A stretch of 64,000 nt of DNA, taken from Metellina segmentata. Lineage: Eukaryota; Arthropoda; Arachnida; Araneae; Tetragnathidae. How positions within the stretch are numbered: position 1 is the stretch's first letter; each line of letters begins with the position of its first letter. Location of the stretch: contig OX375877.1 of the NCBI GenBank assembly GCA_947359465.1, positions 75,714,698 to 75,778,697 on the forward strand, given 5' to 3'. The translations under genes were made by a program, and so were the position numbers. Below are positions 12,665-22,160 of the stretch, piece by piece. A model generated the notes under the pieces. It ran no database searches, was not told the origin of the DNA, and was given only the letters and a program-made list of their open reading frames with translations.

Positions 12665-13087
12665 CTGAATTGTTTTAAGGAAGTCTATGGAGTACGCTCT
12701 GCAAATATTTTTACCAAATTTGTGCAATTTGTTTTTAGGGAAGAATAAAACAGTTAAAAGTAACGAAACATTTTTTTCGATAGCGAATCGTTTTTATTTT
12801 TTAAAAATTCAGTGAAACTAGTATCCCGTTTATGTTATGAAATTCATGAATACTTGCATACCCGCGCATAGATTCAGCGCTACGTTCCCTGATTCTGCAA
12901 GTGGTTAAAACAAGATATCTTCTCCCTCAGATCTGACAAATTTTGCTAATGTGAGGCAAGATAATGTCTACTAAAGAGATAACAAGTCCAGAAAAATTAC
13001 TTATATTTATTGATATCCAAGTGTCGTTATCCACATTTCGTATGTTGTTTCAATCCAATTTCAGGATTTTTTATTTACATGATTGGA
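12665..13087. other. Unassigned AT-rich stretch
   Basis: It contains one unit of the 'caagatatct...tttgctaatg' repeat at 12899-12970. Nothing else is recognised. Confidence 0.45.
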
Positions 13088-13095
13088 TTCCATAC

Positions 13096-13549
13096 TAGGG
13101 ATGCGACATCGATGTATTGGGGTCGATGTTTTTGTAACATCGATGTTTATACTTGTCGATGTTTTTACGTTCTCGATGTTTTATTTTTAAATGAAAAAAG
13201 TACCGTTATAAAAATTTAAAAACTAACCAAGTAGCATAATTTTCATAATCAGCAAACTGAACATACTTTTAGACCAAAGTGACCAAGGGTGAAGGGTCTG
13301 AAAAGTAGGGATGCGACATCGGTGTCGATGTTTTCAAAACATTGATGTTTAATAAAAAAATATCGATGTATTGGAGCCGATGTCGCATCACTAATTGCTA
13401 AACCAGTTTTAAGAAATGGGGAAACAAGTCTAAATGCACTGAATTTTAAAAACCTCGATAGTTTGGGGGCGATGCATTATCAACATCGATGTTTTAATTT
13501 TGATCATGTTTCAAAACATCGATGTTTTTCTGTCGATGTCGCATCCCTA
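13096..13549 (+). mobile_element. hAT MITE of the ACATCGATGT family, copy 1
   Basis: The ends TAGGGATGCGACATCGATG and its mirror (cgatgtcgcatcccta) are terminal inverted repeats. An 8-bp target duplication flanks it (ttccatac at 13088-13095, ttccacac at 13550-13557, one mismatch). The interior carries many palindromic AACATCGATGTT motifs, and an internal TIR-like copy sits at about 13307. Three more copies lie in this window. Confidence 0.9.
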
Positions 13550-13557
13550 TTCCACAC

Positions 13558-13946
13558 CTCTAAATGAGATACAATTACCCCCCCCCCCCAAAAAAAAAAA
13601 TAATAATAATACAACATTTCGTGTTTTGAACGTTGTAGTTTTTATTTCTAGTAAAATGTATGGCGAAAGGCACATATCTCTCTCTCCGTGTTATTATCAT
13701 AATTAGATTATGAACGTCTTCAATTTCATCTCATTCTCTTATTCAAGATGATTCGGTATTTTTAAAGCTAAACCAAACCCTTTTTATCCTCCGGTTTTCT
13801 CATTGCTTTCTTTTAAATCTGTCTTTTGATAAATTTCATCAGAGTATCAAGCATTTCCGTGTAGTTTTAGCAATATTATGCAGCTCAAAAGCACATTATA
13901 CTGAGTGGAAAAATTGTCGAATGAATCCCCTCAACAATGGATTTCA
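13558..13946. other. Unassigned stretch with a C/A tract
   Basis: A run of C followed by A sits at about 13578-13602. No gene is recognised. Confidence 0.45.
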
Positions 13947-16397
13947 TCTCTAATATTATAAAAGGAAGTGTTTGTTTGTTTGTTTGTTTCTTGCACGCAA
14001 ACTCCTGATGAATCTATAGCACTTACAGTAATTGGATTTCGGACTCAGGAAGTCCAAATGTTTTGCAATTTTAGGGTAGCGACGAATTTTGAAATTTAAT
14101 CTAGAATATTTTTAAATAAATTTAATGAAAATTAATTATTATTGTTTTCTTTGGAATGGAAACAGCATCAAAGATCATATTCTTAATGTATTTTTTCCGT
14201 TTTCATTTTGCGCGGACCATATGATCCTGACGCATTAAAAGGTTATCATTGTTCACTCTGCCTTCATATATGTCCTCTATGTGTGCATTTTGCACATTAA
14301 ACACTTCCTCAAGTGTAAAAGAGGCTTTATCAGTGAGAGGAACACGCAGTTTGAAAATTTTGACGGACTGCGTTCTACTGTAGAAACCAATGGGCGAATT
14401 CTACGCACAGAGGATATTCCTCAGATTTCAATGCCTTGTGGTTTCGTCGCCTCAAAAACGGTAGCATGAAAACTGTACGAATCGTACGCAAGTAGAAGAC
14501 AACCAACAGTAAGGATAATTACGTTCTTTATTGTTCCAAGAATAATAATATATACCCTCCTTGTTCCTGTTCCCTACCTGCCAGTCCTGATCACCTTCTT
14601 CTCTGTCTTGGCGCTTCGTATAAGCAGCTGTTGGTTGATCAGGACTTTTTGCAAGTATATGGGGATCTGGCACGACGGGGCCTTCTGGACCTGGTGTAGG
14701 CTTTCCTACACCAGGGGGATGTGCAACAACAACAACAAAGTCACTTTAACATATTCCCATACATCAAAGTATGTATATCACAAGCCAGAGCGAGGAACAA
14801 CCCCCCCCCCCCTCCCACCCTCGTTGCTTCACTTTCTCTCTCTGGCCTGTCATAGTTTTTAAAAACTCCCAACGACATAAGTCAAAGTCCAATCAGAGAT
14901 CATTCTGGAAGACCACCACCTGCAGAGGACGCTTCAATTTTCACCTGCTCTTCTCAAGTTGTTAGGCGCTCTACACAAGAACAGCAACTGGTGCCGAAAT
15001 ACAATCAGAAAACATTTGGCTCTACAAAATTCCGATGGTTGTTTTCTTTTTCCGGTCGGGATTATCTCACGATTTCAGCACTATTGAAAGAGAAGAGTTT
15101 CTCCGTGTACATATTATAAAAGTTTCGTAAAGAATCGAACGGAATAATTCTGCGAAGAAGGATTAAAAACAATGCTATAAATCATCAGTATTTCATCATT
15201 GGCTGAGTTATGTACTTTCTGCAGATATATGTGTCAATAATAGTGAATAAGCATCCTGTTAAACGTATTGGGGAATAAGTGATGAGCACTTAAGATTTTT
15301 TGCAGCATAAAAATTGCCCCTGAGCATTTCTTTTCTATCCATTTTGTCTTGCGAACTCCATTAGACAATATTTTCTTTTCTTTACACTATCTGTCTTCCT
15401 GCAAAACTGCTCCAAACTTTTACCTGTCTTCTCGGCGACAGTAAAAATCTTAATATTGTTCCAAATTGGGATTGTTTGTGCCAATCTGACAAACTTGAAA
15501 ACAATATTCCAAGCCTCCCTTTTGTAAAATGGGATACGGGTTCATTTATACGGCAACAGATTGAGGAAGGTTTAGTGTTTGGAGCCGTTCGCTTTTTTGT
15601 AATAGACAAGTACACACAAATGCAAACTCGGATTTATTTGTCATTAAAAATATAAATGGGTGTCCACGTTAAGAATCACGATTACGGAATGACAGTTTCG
15701 TTTTTTCAAACGAAAGTGAGAAACCGGTGAGACAGATCCTGTAGCCCTTCCACTGGCTCACTAAAGTGACGTTCAAATAATAACGCACTTAACTGCTGAT
15801 GTGTGCTAGCACCTCATCGTGTTGAAACTTCATTAGACTGTACATTAGTCCTGGTAACTTTTCTTTTGGAAATGTGTGTGTGTGTACAGTAAATATGTGC
15901 GTTAGTCTAGGAAGCAGAAGGAAAATTTCACTTAAGATCGTTACTTAAAAATACTTTTCTTTTAATAAATAATTTTTAAATTGGAAAAAATCTTTTATAT
16001 TTTCGCAAGAGATTGTGACGTCACGCAAACTTTCTCTTTCCGGGAAGAAAAAAAAATTATTGCATATTCTGCCCTTTGCGTTAAAAAAAAAGAAAGATAT
16101 TACATTTCCCGTCCCATTCCATTTCCGCTGAGAGCAAGAAATAAAAAACATATTGACTGGGATTGTTAAGTTTTTTTTTCGTAAAATCGGAATCGCTAAA
16201 GATAGATTAAAAATTTCAACGGATTTGAAATCTGCGGAAAATTTCAGTTGAGATTGTTACCTAAAAATATGATTTCCTTTAAATAAATAATTTTTAAGTT
16301 GAATATATCTTCAACGGATTTGAAATCTGTGATAAATTTTACATCAGATAAATACCTTACACCACGGGCAACGCCGGGCTAGCCACGAAGTGGCTAG
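13947..16397 (+). mobile_element. Non-autonomous Helitron, about 2.45 kb
   Basis: The 5' end is TCTCTAATATTATAAAAGG followed by a GTTT/GTTTGTTTG run. The 3' end is the hairpin CTAGCCACgaaGTGGCTAG, whose last four bases are the CTAG terminus. It sits between A (13946) and T (16398) with no target duplication, as Helitrons do. The same ends recur on the minus strand at 27862-28683, 46067-46628, 46629-47596 and 56982-57893, and each 3' end is a YTRR followed by T. The interior 16170-16370 repeats 'ttcaacggatttgaaatctgcgg' blocks shared with those copies. No Rep/helicase frame is visible. A block of repeat X (14205-15075) is nested inside. Confidence 0.82.
14205..15075 (+). repeat. Dispersed repeat X, copy 1 (uninterrupted)
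   Basis: It aligns with 16889-17269 joined to 22517-22803, the copy split by gypsy element 1. Shared landmarks are tgtgtgcatt, ctgtagaaaccaatg, catgaaaactgtacgaatcgtac, cccatacatcaaagtatgta and tttccggtcgg. It preserves the empty target of the gypsy insertion (aagtatgtatatcac at about 14767-14781). It could be a solo LTR or another element body. No clear termini are seen. Confidence 0.7.
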
Positions 16398-16888
16398 TGA
16401 TAAATAGTTATCAACCAGTCATTTACAATACCCCAAACATTGACAAACAATCTTTGTTGCTAAGCATGTGACCGTGTGCACCCACATATGTGCATTCATA
16501 GACGTAGAATTTAAGTACACAGAGAGTTGCTATTGAGAAGCTTCAAAAAGCGTGACCAACGAGTTCGGCTAGTAGTCAAGAAGTACTAGTTCAACACTAG
16601 TCGACTGTGAAAATTAACTTGGTTGGCAGATTTCGCATCTTATCGTCTCGTTTAGCGATAAAACATCTTATGACCGATTGAATGTGTGAATGAGCAAATC
16701 TATTGAGTAGCGACAAAAACGGTGAAATCGCCCAGTGTAATTCTTTGTTGCGCGGAACAATCAGATAATGAATTAATGGATGGGCGATTTCTCCTGTCCC
16801 GTGGATCAATTCGATGATGAATATTCATTTCCACACAGCAGACGAAAGTACAATAGTAAAAGAAGCTCACGTTAATATTAGTTTCAAC
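16398..16888. other. Unassigned stretch between the Helitron and repeat X copy 2
   Basis: No gene or element end is recognised apart from the flanking T of the Helitron. Confidence 0.45.
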
Positions 16889-17269
16889 CATGTGATCCCG
16901 AGGCATTATAAAGTTATCATTGTTACTCTACCTTTATATTTCCTCTATGTGTGCATTGTACACATTAAACCCTTCCTAATATGTAAAAGAAGCTTTATCA
17001 GTGAAGAACACGCATGTTGAAAAATTTGACAGTACTGCGTTCTGCTGTAGAAACCAATGAGCGAATTCTACTCACAGAGTGGTTCCTCAGGTTTCAATGT
17101 CTTGTGGTGTTGTCGCCCCAAAAACGGTAGCATGAAAACTGTACGAATCGTACACCAGTAGACGATAACCAAAAGCTAAGATAATTACGTTCTTTATTAT
17201 TCCAAGAACAAGAATATATTCACCATTTACATAATCGCTTTCACATATTCCCATACATCAAAGTATGTA
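16889..17269 (+). repeat. Dispersed repeat X, copy 2, left half
   Basis: This is the left part of the copy interrupted by gypsy element 1. It ends in the target duplication TGTA (17266-17269). The right half resumes at 22517. Confidence 0.7.
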
Positions 17270-17625
17270 TGTATGGTTTGGAGTTTAAAGAAACTAAATC
17301 GTCTGAATTTCAATTACATTTAATTAAAGACGATCACAATTATGTATTTACAAAGTTTAAAGAATGACATCTAAAGCACGTTATTGCTTTAAGTAACAAA
17401 TTCTGATTGAGAGTTTGGCGTCTAGAACACTGTTGCTGCAGTGCAAAATCTAATACTCATCGTCCGCCGGTTCCGCCGTCTGCAGAAAACCACGTCTGTT
17501 ATCCTTAGCTCCCTTCTTTCGTCTGCGGGGTCGGGGCCAACGACCGAACACTGCACGGGGAAGGAATGTCGGTTGAGGTAGAAATGTCGGTTGGTTGCTA
17601 TGCGGTGCGGGGGTCTGTTCTTACA
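17270..17625 (-). repeat. 3' LTR of gypsy element 1
   Basis: It is 356 bp, reads TGTATGG...CTTACA on the plus strand, and matches the LTR at 22161-22516 base for base by eye. The promoter, polyadenylation signal and transcription start were not located with confidence. Confidence 0.95.
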
Positions 17626-17754
17626 ACTCGGCCATATGACATCTCTTTCGCCCTCGAAAGAACGAGTTCCAGAGTCTATTGACACATCACAGCAACATCG
17701 AGTAGAAATACCTGGAAAAATTAAGAGAAAAAAAACAGTATATGTACAAATCAA
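17422..17754 (-). CDS. Small frame after Gag-Pol, running into the 3' LTR (110 residues, doubtful)
   Basis: This frame opens seven bases beyond the Gag-Pol stop region and ends inside the 3' LTR. It starts with a hydrophobic MICTYTVFFLLIFPG segment followed by CCC and several basic clusters. It contains residues SFEGERDV encoded by the conserved TTCGAGGGCGAA box. The hydrophobic start looks like a signal peptide, but the codons for it are the polypyrimidine tract of the predicted splice acceptor, which explains the composition without any protein. After splicing at 17712 the remaining frame has no ATG until near its end. It is too short for an envelope gene, and gypsy element 2 has no protein-level counterpart. 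I consider translation unlikely. Confidence 0.2.
   Translation of the reverse strand: MICTYTVFFLLIFPGISTRCCCDVSIDSGTRSFEGERDVIWPSCKNRPPHRIATNRHFYLNRHSFPVQCSVVGPDPADERRELRITDVVFCRRRNRRTMSIRFCTAATVF
17647..17658 (-). promoter_or_regulatory. Conserved TTCGAGGGCGAA box before the 3' LTR (element 1)
   Basis: On the minus strand the 12-mer TTCGAGGGCGAA begins exactly 33 nt before the first base of the 3' LTR. Element 2 has TTCGAGGACGAA at the same 33-nt distance, although the surrounding sequence has diverged. A similar motif precedes the 3' LTR in plant chromoviruses (from memory), so it may belong to the plus-strand primer region. There is no canonical purine tract next to the LTR. Confidence 0.6.
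17712..17740 (-). other. Putative 3' splice acceptor (element 1)
   Basis: About 20-50 nt after the Gag-Pol stop the minus strand reads tttttttctcttaa, then tttttccag, a good polypyrimidine tract with CAG. The intron would end at 17712. Paired with the donor at 22037 it gives a 4326-nt intron that removes the whole Gag-Pol frame. Element 2 has the same arrangement. Confidence 0.55.
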
Positions 17755-17760
17755 AAGTCT

Positions 17761-20700
17761 CTAGTCTGAAGACCAGGGCTTCATGTAATCAGCAGCTGTG
17801 GAAGTTGCATTTGGCCCATCATGACTTCCAACTTTTTCCACATCATAACGATTCTTAGGCTTGACCTTGACAATCCGGTACGGTCCATGAAACTTCGGTT
17901 TTAATTTTAGTCCAGTACCAAACTGTGTCCGTTGTATGGCCACCAACTCACCAAGTTTGTAGAGGCGTGCCACTTTTCTTCTTTTGTTGAAGCTTCTGCG
18001 ATTCTCCTCTTGCATCTTCAATATGTTTTCTCTAGCTTCCTCTCTCGTGTCGTTTCGATCCTCCATCATTGCTTTCATAGATTCCTCCTCCAATATTTCC
18101 TTTAAATTTAGATCGGCTTTGTCTTTTAATTTTACTCCCGTTAAAAGCTCAAAAGGGGTAAATTTTGTACTTCTCGATATAGTGCTATTAATTATTTTTT
18201 GTACCGAGGCGACATGTTTGAACCATTTCGTAGGGTCCGTTATAGAGAGTTTTGATAAGATGGGTATTAAAATTTTGTGCATTACTTCAATTTGTCCATT
18301 TCCGCGAGGAATCCCGGTGGTTATTTTGCTATGCTCAATGTTCTCATCTTTGCAGTACGTTTCAAACTCTTTTGAGGTAAAAGCTGAACCTCTGTCCGTT
18401 ATTAATCTGGATGGATTTCCAAATGTAACTTGTTGGGATCTAAGTTTATCTATTACATCTTGAGTAGATGTTGATTTGACCGGATAAAACCAGACGAACT
18501 TGGTAAAAGCGTCAACTACCGTAAAAATGTACTGATAGTTCTTATTTGTAGAGGGCATCGGCCCAATAAAATCTATGTGATAAGTACTTAAAGGTACATT
18601 TTCTTTTGGAATGGGGTTAAGGAAACCTTCACTTTTCCCACGTTTCCTATTACAAAGAATACACTCAACACAATTTGCAATCACATTTTCTATTTTTGAC
18701 CTCATCTTTGGCATGTAAAACTCTTGTTTTAAAATTTCTTCCGTCTTAGCTACAGCGTAATGTCCCCTACAATGGATTTCTCGTACAATTTCCCTTTGTA
18801 GTGACTCTGGTATAACGAGCAATTCTATTCCCTTATCGTATTTGTATAGAACCCCATTTCTCACAATGTGTTCACTGTTTTCTCGATTCTCAACCAAAGC
18901 TTTTAATATTTTAAGGAATTCGTCTTGATTTTGAGCGGCGGCTATTTTAGCGGTCACTTCACTATGTGAACGAGTAACAACAAGCACCGCGTTTCGACTA
19001 AGAGCGTCGACGTGCGTCATTTGTTTTCCTGACCTATGTACGATATTGTAGTCAAATTCTTCTAACTGTAAAGCCCACCTTGCGACTTTTGGGGTAAGAT
19101 CTTTCTTACTCATGGTTTGCTGAAAAGCAGAACAGTCAGTCACAATTTTAAAATTAGAACCCAGTAAATAATGTCTAAATTTTTTTAAGGCTTCAATTAC
19201 AGCCAAAACTTCTAGCTCATAACTGCTATATTTTTCTTGCTGTGGAGATGTTTTTCGACTAAAATAATGTATAGGGTAAAATTTATTGTCACTACCCTGT
19301 TGTAACAACATTGCTCCAAATCCTTGGCTGCTAGCATCTGTATGCAGTTCTAGGACTGAACCCTGTTGATAGATGTGCAAAACTGGTTTTTTGGTTAAAA
19401 TACCTTTAAGCTTTTGAAAAGCTTCCTTTTGTTCATATTCAAATTTAAACTCAATGTTTTTCCTCAATAGATCACTAAGTGGTTTTGCAATTTTTGAATA
19501 TTCGGGTATAAATTTTCGGAAGTACCCGGTGAGTCCTAAAAAGCTTTGTACTTGTTTAACAGATTGTGGTTGCGGAAAGTTTTGAACCGCTATTGTTTTC
19601 GATAAGGATGGTTGAATCGTTCCGTTTTCAATCTTATAGCCTAAAAATTCTATTTGTCGTTTCAAAAACTGACATTTTTTAAAGTTAAATTCCAACCCGT
19701 ACTCTGATGCTACCTGTAGAACGCGTTTTAGTTTCTCAAATCCTTCTTCCTCATTTTTGGACGGTATTATGATGTCGTCCATATAAATTAGTACAGTTCC
19801 GTCTTGCATTAAATTCCTGAATACAGCGTTTATGTATCGCTGAAACACACTCGGAGAATTACAGATTCCAAACGGTGTCTTGAGGAATTCCCACTGTCCA
19901 TGGTGCGTAACAAAAGAAGTGAATTTTGTGCTATTTTCATGCACGTCTACATGAAAAAAACCGTTTCTCAAGTCTAAAGTTGTAAAAACTTTGGACTGTT
20001 CTAGTTTGTCTAACACGTCTTCTATGAGAGGTAAGGGGTAGCGATCTTTAATCATTTTTTTGTTTAGGTTACGGTAATCAATACACAGTCTATAACTGTC
20101 GTCCTTCTTTTTACACAAAACAACCGGCGCGGAATAATCCGAACAACTGGTTTTTATTATTCCCTCCTGTAGCCATTGCTGTATCTGATCTTCTACAATT
20201 TTTTGTTCCTTAATAGGCAACCTGCGAGGACGCTGGCTGATAGGAATATCATCGCTAAGGATAATGTTCATTTTTAATTCAGTACTTTTCGTTTTGTTTG
20301 GTCTATAGTCATTTACGAGTCGACTTAATCCCGTCTTCAAAGAGTTACCCATATGACTCATATCCATTTCTTCAATATTTACGGCATCTGCCAACTGAAT
20401 TAGACAGTTATCCCATAACTCACATGATTTTTTACTTTCGGTATTGCTAGGGGTATGTGTTTTTTCCTTACTGACATCGTATCTCCGTTCAGGGGAACGC
20501 ACTGATTTGACTTCGGCGTTTTTCACCAACTGTGCATAATTGACGCGAACTTCATCTCCCCTTCCTTCTATTTTAATTTCGTTTTCACAAAACGTAAACT
20601 TTAAATTTCTCAACACGTCCATGCCGATAATCATTTCGTTCGACATTATTTCTAACACATAGACATTAGTTGATATTAGATATGCGTCAATTGATACATC

Positions 20701-22011
20701 ACAATGAAAGAAACCTAGAGGAATAACACTCTCTTCACTTATGCCAGTTAATTTTACATTATCTGTATCCAAATTAGGTTTACCAATTTTCAAATAAAAA
20801 TCATAATTAATCATACTAATATCACTTCCAGTATCAATTAATGCATCACAATTTATACCACAAATTTCAACATTCTTTCTAAGCTTATTTACAGAATTTG
20901 ATGAATTACGAATGTATGCTTTATTAGATAGAGACACTTTGAAATCTTTTTGAGGACAAAAACTAGCTTTATGGCCGTAGTTATTACATTTGAAACATTT
21001 CAGGCCATCTTTTCTGTTTTTGCAATGAATTGATTTGTGTCCCATCTCATTACAATTAAAACACTTTATCTCTCTCTTATTATAATAGTTATCATCAACA
21101 TAATTCCTTTGAGCACGAATGAGCGATTGTGGTAAATATTTAGATTCTTTGACGAAATCTGATTTACTTATGTTTTCGGAAACTCGTAGGTTTCTGTTGG
21201 TTTCTTTTTTAAGATGATATCGTGCAGCTTCGTATTCGTCTAGCTTGTTTACTAAATCTTCTATTTTCTTTACTTTTGGCAAATCGTCAAGAAAATGATC
21301 GCGTACGTCATTCGGAATTTTACTCTTTATTTGGTCAGCGACCATTAGTTGCTTCAAATCTTCAAAATTGGTTACTTCTAATGAATTTATCCATTCTTCG
21401 AAAAAGTTGTTAACTTCAAAACCAAAATCTCGCCACGAGGATGATTCTCTCTTATGAGTAAAGAATTTCTGTCGAAATTGTTCGGAAGTTAATTTGAATC
21501 GCTTAAGTAACAGTTTCTTGATATAATCATAGTCATTTGCTGATGGATCAGGTTCACGGGCAATTAAATTGACTATGTCGAGTGGTAGCAATCCCAACAA
21601 ATACGAAACCCAGTTTTCTTTTGCTATATTAGCCCTACTTATTTGTTTCTCAAATAAAGAAAGGTAAACACTTATATCTCCGCTGTTATCGTAATTCTTT
21701 AAAAGCTTTAAGAAATCAGTTCTAGGCGGCGTTTCTGGCACAGATAATGTACCTTCCTTACTCCTTAACTCTAGTTCTAACACTTTTAAATTATATTCAC
21801 GCTCGCTTTTTTCAGCTTCGACTTTTTCTAAATTTTCCCGTTCATTAGAAATGGTCAAAAGTAAATTCTTTGCAAACTCTTCGTCGTAGTCTTTCGACTC
21901 CATTATAATTCTAGTTAATTGTTGCACTTTAGCGTTTTCTGGCGCTGTTAATTCTAACTCGTCCACCAAAGTTAATAAATCGATCTTTCGTGCTCGTCCA
22001 AGAAATGCCAT
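17761..22011 (-). CDS. gag-pol: Gag-Pol polyprotein, Ty3/gypsy element 1 (1416 residues)
   Basis: This single frame encodes the virion and enzyme proteins needed to copy and integrate the element. Residues 1-300 are Gag, with a charged coiled-coil-like stretch (about 55-90) and a capsid-like domain. Two CCHC zinc knuckles follow (C317/C320/H325/C330 and C339/C342/H347/C352). The aspartic protease has DTGSD at 393-397. Reverse transcriptase spans about 590-760 with D680 and YMDD at 743-746. RNase H begins near D892. Integrase has the HHCC zinc finger (H1080, H1084, C1114, C1117) and catalytic D1147, D1206 and E1242 (D-35-E). A GPY-type module (KFHGPYRIVKV, about 1374-1384) closes the protein. 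Gag and Pol are fused with no frameshift. The helix at the catalytic Glu reads NGQIEVMHK where element 2 has NGQAERMIG, so an otherwise conserved Arg is lost and integrase activity is uncertain. The start is the first ATG after the leader. Confidence 0.96.
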   Translation of the reverse strand: MAFLGRARKIDLLTLVDELELTAPENAKVQQLTRIIMESKDYDEEFAKNLLLTISNERENLEKVEAEKSEREYNLKVLELELRSKEGTLSVPETPPRTDFLKLLKNYDNSGDISVYLSLFEKQISRANIAKENWVSYLLGLLPLDIVNLIAREPDPSANDYDYIKKLLLKRFKLTSEQFRQKFFTHKRESSSWRDFGFEVNNFFEEWINSLEVTNFEDLKQLMVADQIKSKIPNDVRDHFLDDLPKVKKIEDLVNKLDEYEAARYHLKKETNRNLRVSENISKSDFVKESKYLPQSLIRAQRNYVDDNYYNKREIKCFNCNEMGHKSIHCKNRKDGLKCFKCNNYGHKASFCPQKDFKVSLSNKAYIRNSSNSVNKLRKNVEICGINCDALIDTGSDISMINYDFYLKIGKPNLDTDNVKLTGISEESVIPLGFFHCDVSIDAYLISTNVYVLEIMSNEMIIGMDVLRNLKFTFCENEIKIEGRGDEVRVNYAQLVKNAEVKSVRSPERRYDVSKEKTHTPSNTESKKSCELWDNCLIQLADAVNIEEMDMSHMGNSLKTGLSRLVNDYRPNKTKSTELKMNIILSDDIPISQRPRRLPIKEQKIVEDQIQQWLQEGIIKTSCSDYSAPVVLCKKKDDSYRLCIDYRNLNKKMIKDRYPLPLIEDVLDKLEQSKVFTTLDLRNGFFHVDVHENSTKFTSFVTHHGQWEFLKTPFGICNSPSVFQRYINAVFRNLMQDGTVLIYMDDIIIPSKNEEEGFEKLKRVLQVASEYGLEFNFKKCQFLKRQIEFLGYKIENGTIQPSLSKTIAVQNFPQPQSVKQVQSFLGLTGYFRKFIPEYSKIAKPLSDLLRKNIEFKFEYEQKEAFQKLKGILTKKPVLHIYQQGSVLELHTDASSQGFGAMLLQQGSDNKFYPIHYFSRKTSPQQEKYSSYELEVLAVIEALKKFRHYLLGSNFKIVTDCSAFQQTMSKKDLTPKVARWALQLEEFDYNIVHRSGKQMTHVDALSRNAVLVVTRSHSEVTAKIAAAQNQDEFLKILKALVENRENSEHIVRNGVLYKYDKGIELLVIPESLQREIVREIHCRGHYAVAKTEEILKQEFYMPKMRSKIENVIANCVECILCNRKRGKSEGFLNPIPKENVPLSTYHIDFIGPMPSTNKNYQYIFTVVDAFTKFVWFYPVKSTSTQDVIDKLRSQQVTFGNPSRLITDRGSAFTSKEFETYCKDENIEHSKITTGIPRGNGQIEVMHKILIPILSKLSITDPTKWFKHVASVQKIINSTISRSTKFTPFELLTGVKLKDKADLNLKEILEEESMKAMMEDRNDTREEARENILKMQEENRRSFNKRRKVARLYKLGELVAIQRTQFGTGLKLKPKFHGPYRIVKVKPKNRYDVEKVGSHDGPNATSTAADYMKPWSSD

Positions 22012-22031
22012 AGTTGAAAAGTCAAAGTTTT

Positions 22032-22041
22032 ACTCACAGTT
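22032..22041 (-). other. Putative 5' splice donor in the leader (element 1)
   Basis: On the minus strand the leader contains aaaCT|GTGAGTAAAA, with the GT at 22037-22036, 26 nt before the Gag-Pol ATG. Element 2 has CT|GTGAGTACA at the corresponding place. A perfect GTGAGT at the same relative position in both elements suggests selection. Confidence 0.55.
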
Positions 22042-22137
22042 TCTTGCTTCCTTTTCAGCTCGAAGAGCCTCACAGTGTTGGTTCACAGTTGGTCACAGTC
22101 TTTTTTAACTCGTCAAAACTTCCAGATCTTGTTCCAA

Positions 22138-22157
22138 ATCCGGGCCGAACGCCCAAG
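22138..22157 (-). other. Primer binding site (element 1)
   Basis: Just inside the 5' LTR the minus strand reads TTGGGCGTTCGGCCCGGATT, preceded by AAAC. Element 2 has TTGGGGGCTCGGCCGGGATT in the same place. TGG pairs with a tRNA CCA end, and the following GGATTT resembles the complement of a T arm. Both elements therefore probably use the same or closely related primer tRNA. The tRNA species is not identified. Confidence 0.65.
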
Positions 22158-22160
22158 TTT

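Noticed and set aside
17422..17754. Possible env-like or secreted small protein after Gag-Pol in gypsy element 1
   Set aside because: The hydrophobic start is encoded by the polypyrimidine tract of a splice-acceptor-like site, the frame overlaps the LTR, and element 2 has no counterpart. It is kept only as a low-confidence entry.
17984..18463. Plus-strand frame of 159 residues opposite Gag-Pol of gypsy element 1 (similar frames opposite element 2 at 58606-58935)
   Set aside because: Antisense shadow of the conserved integrase region. The two elements give similar antisense peptides only because the sense proteins are related.
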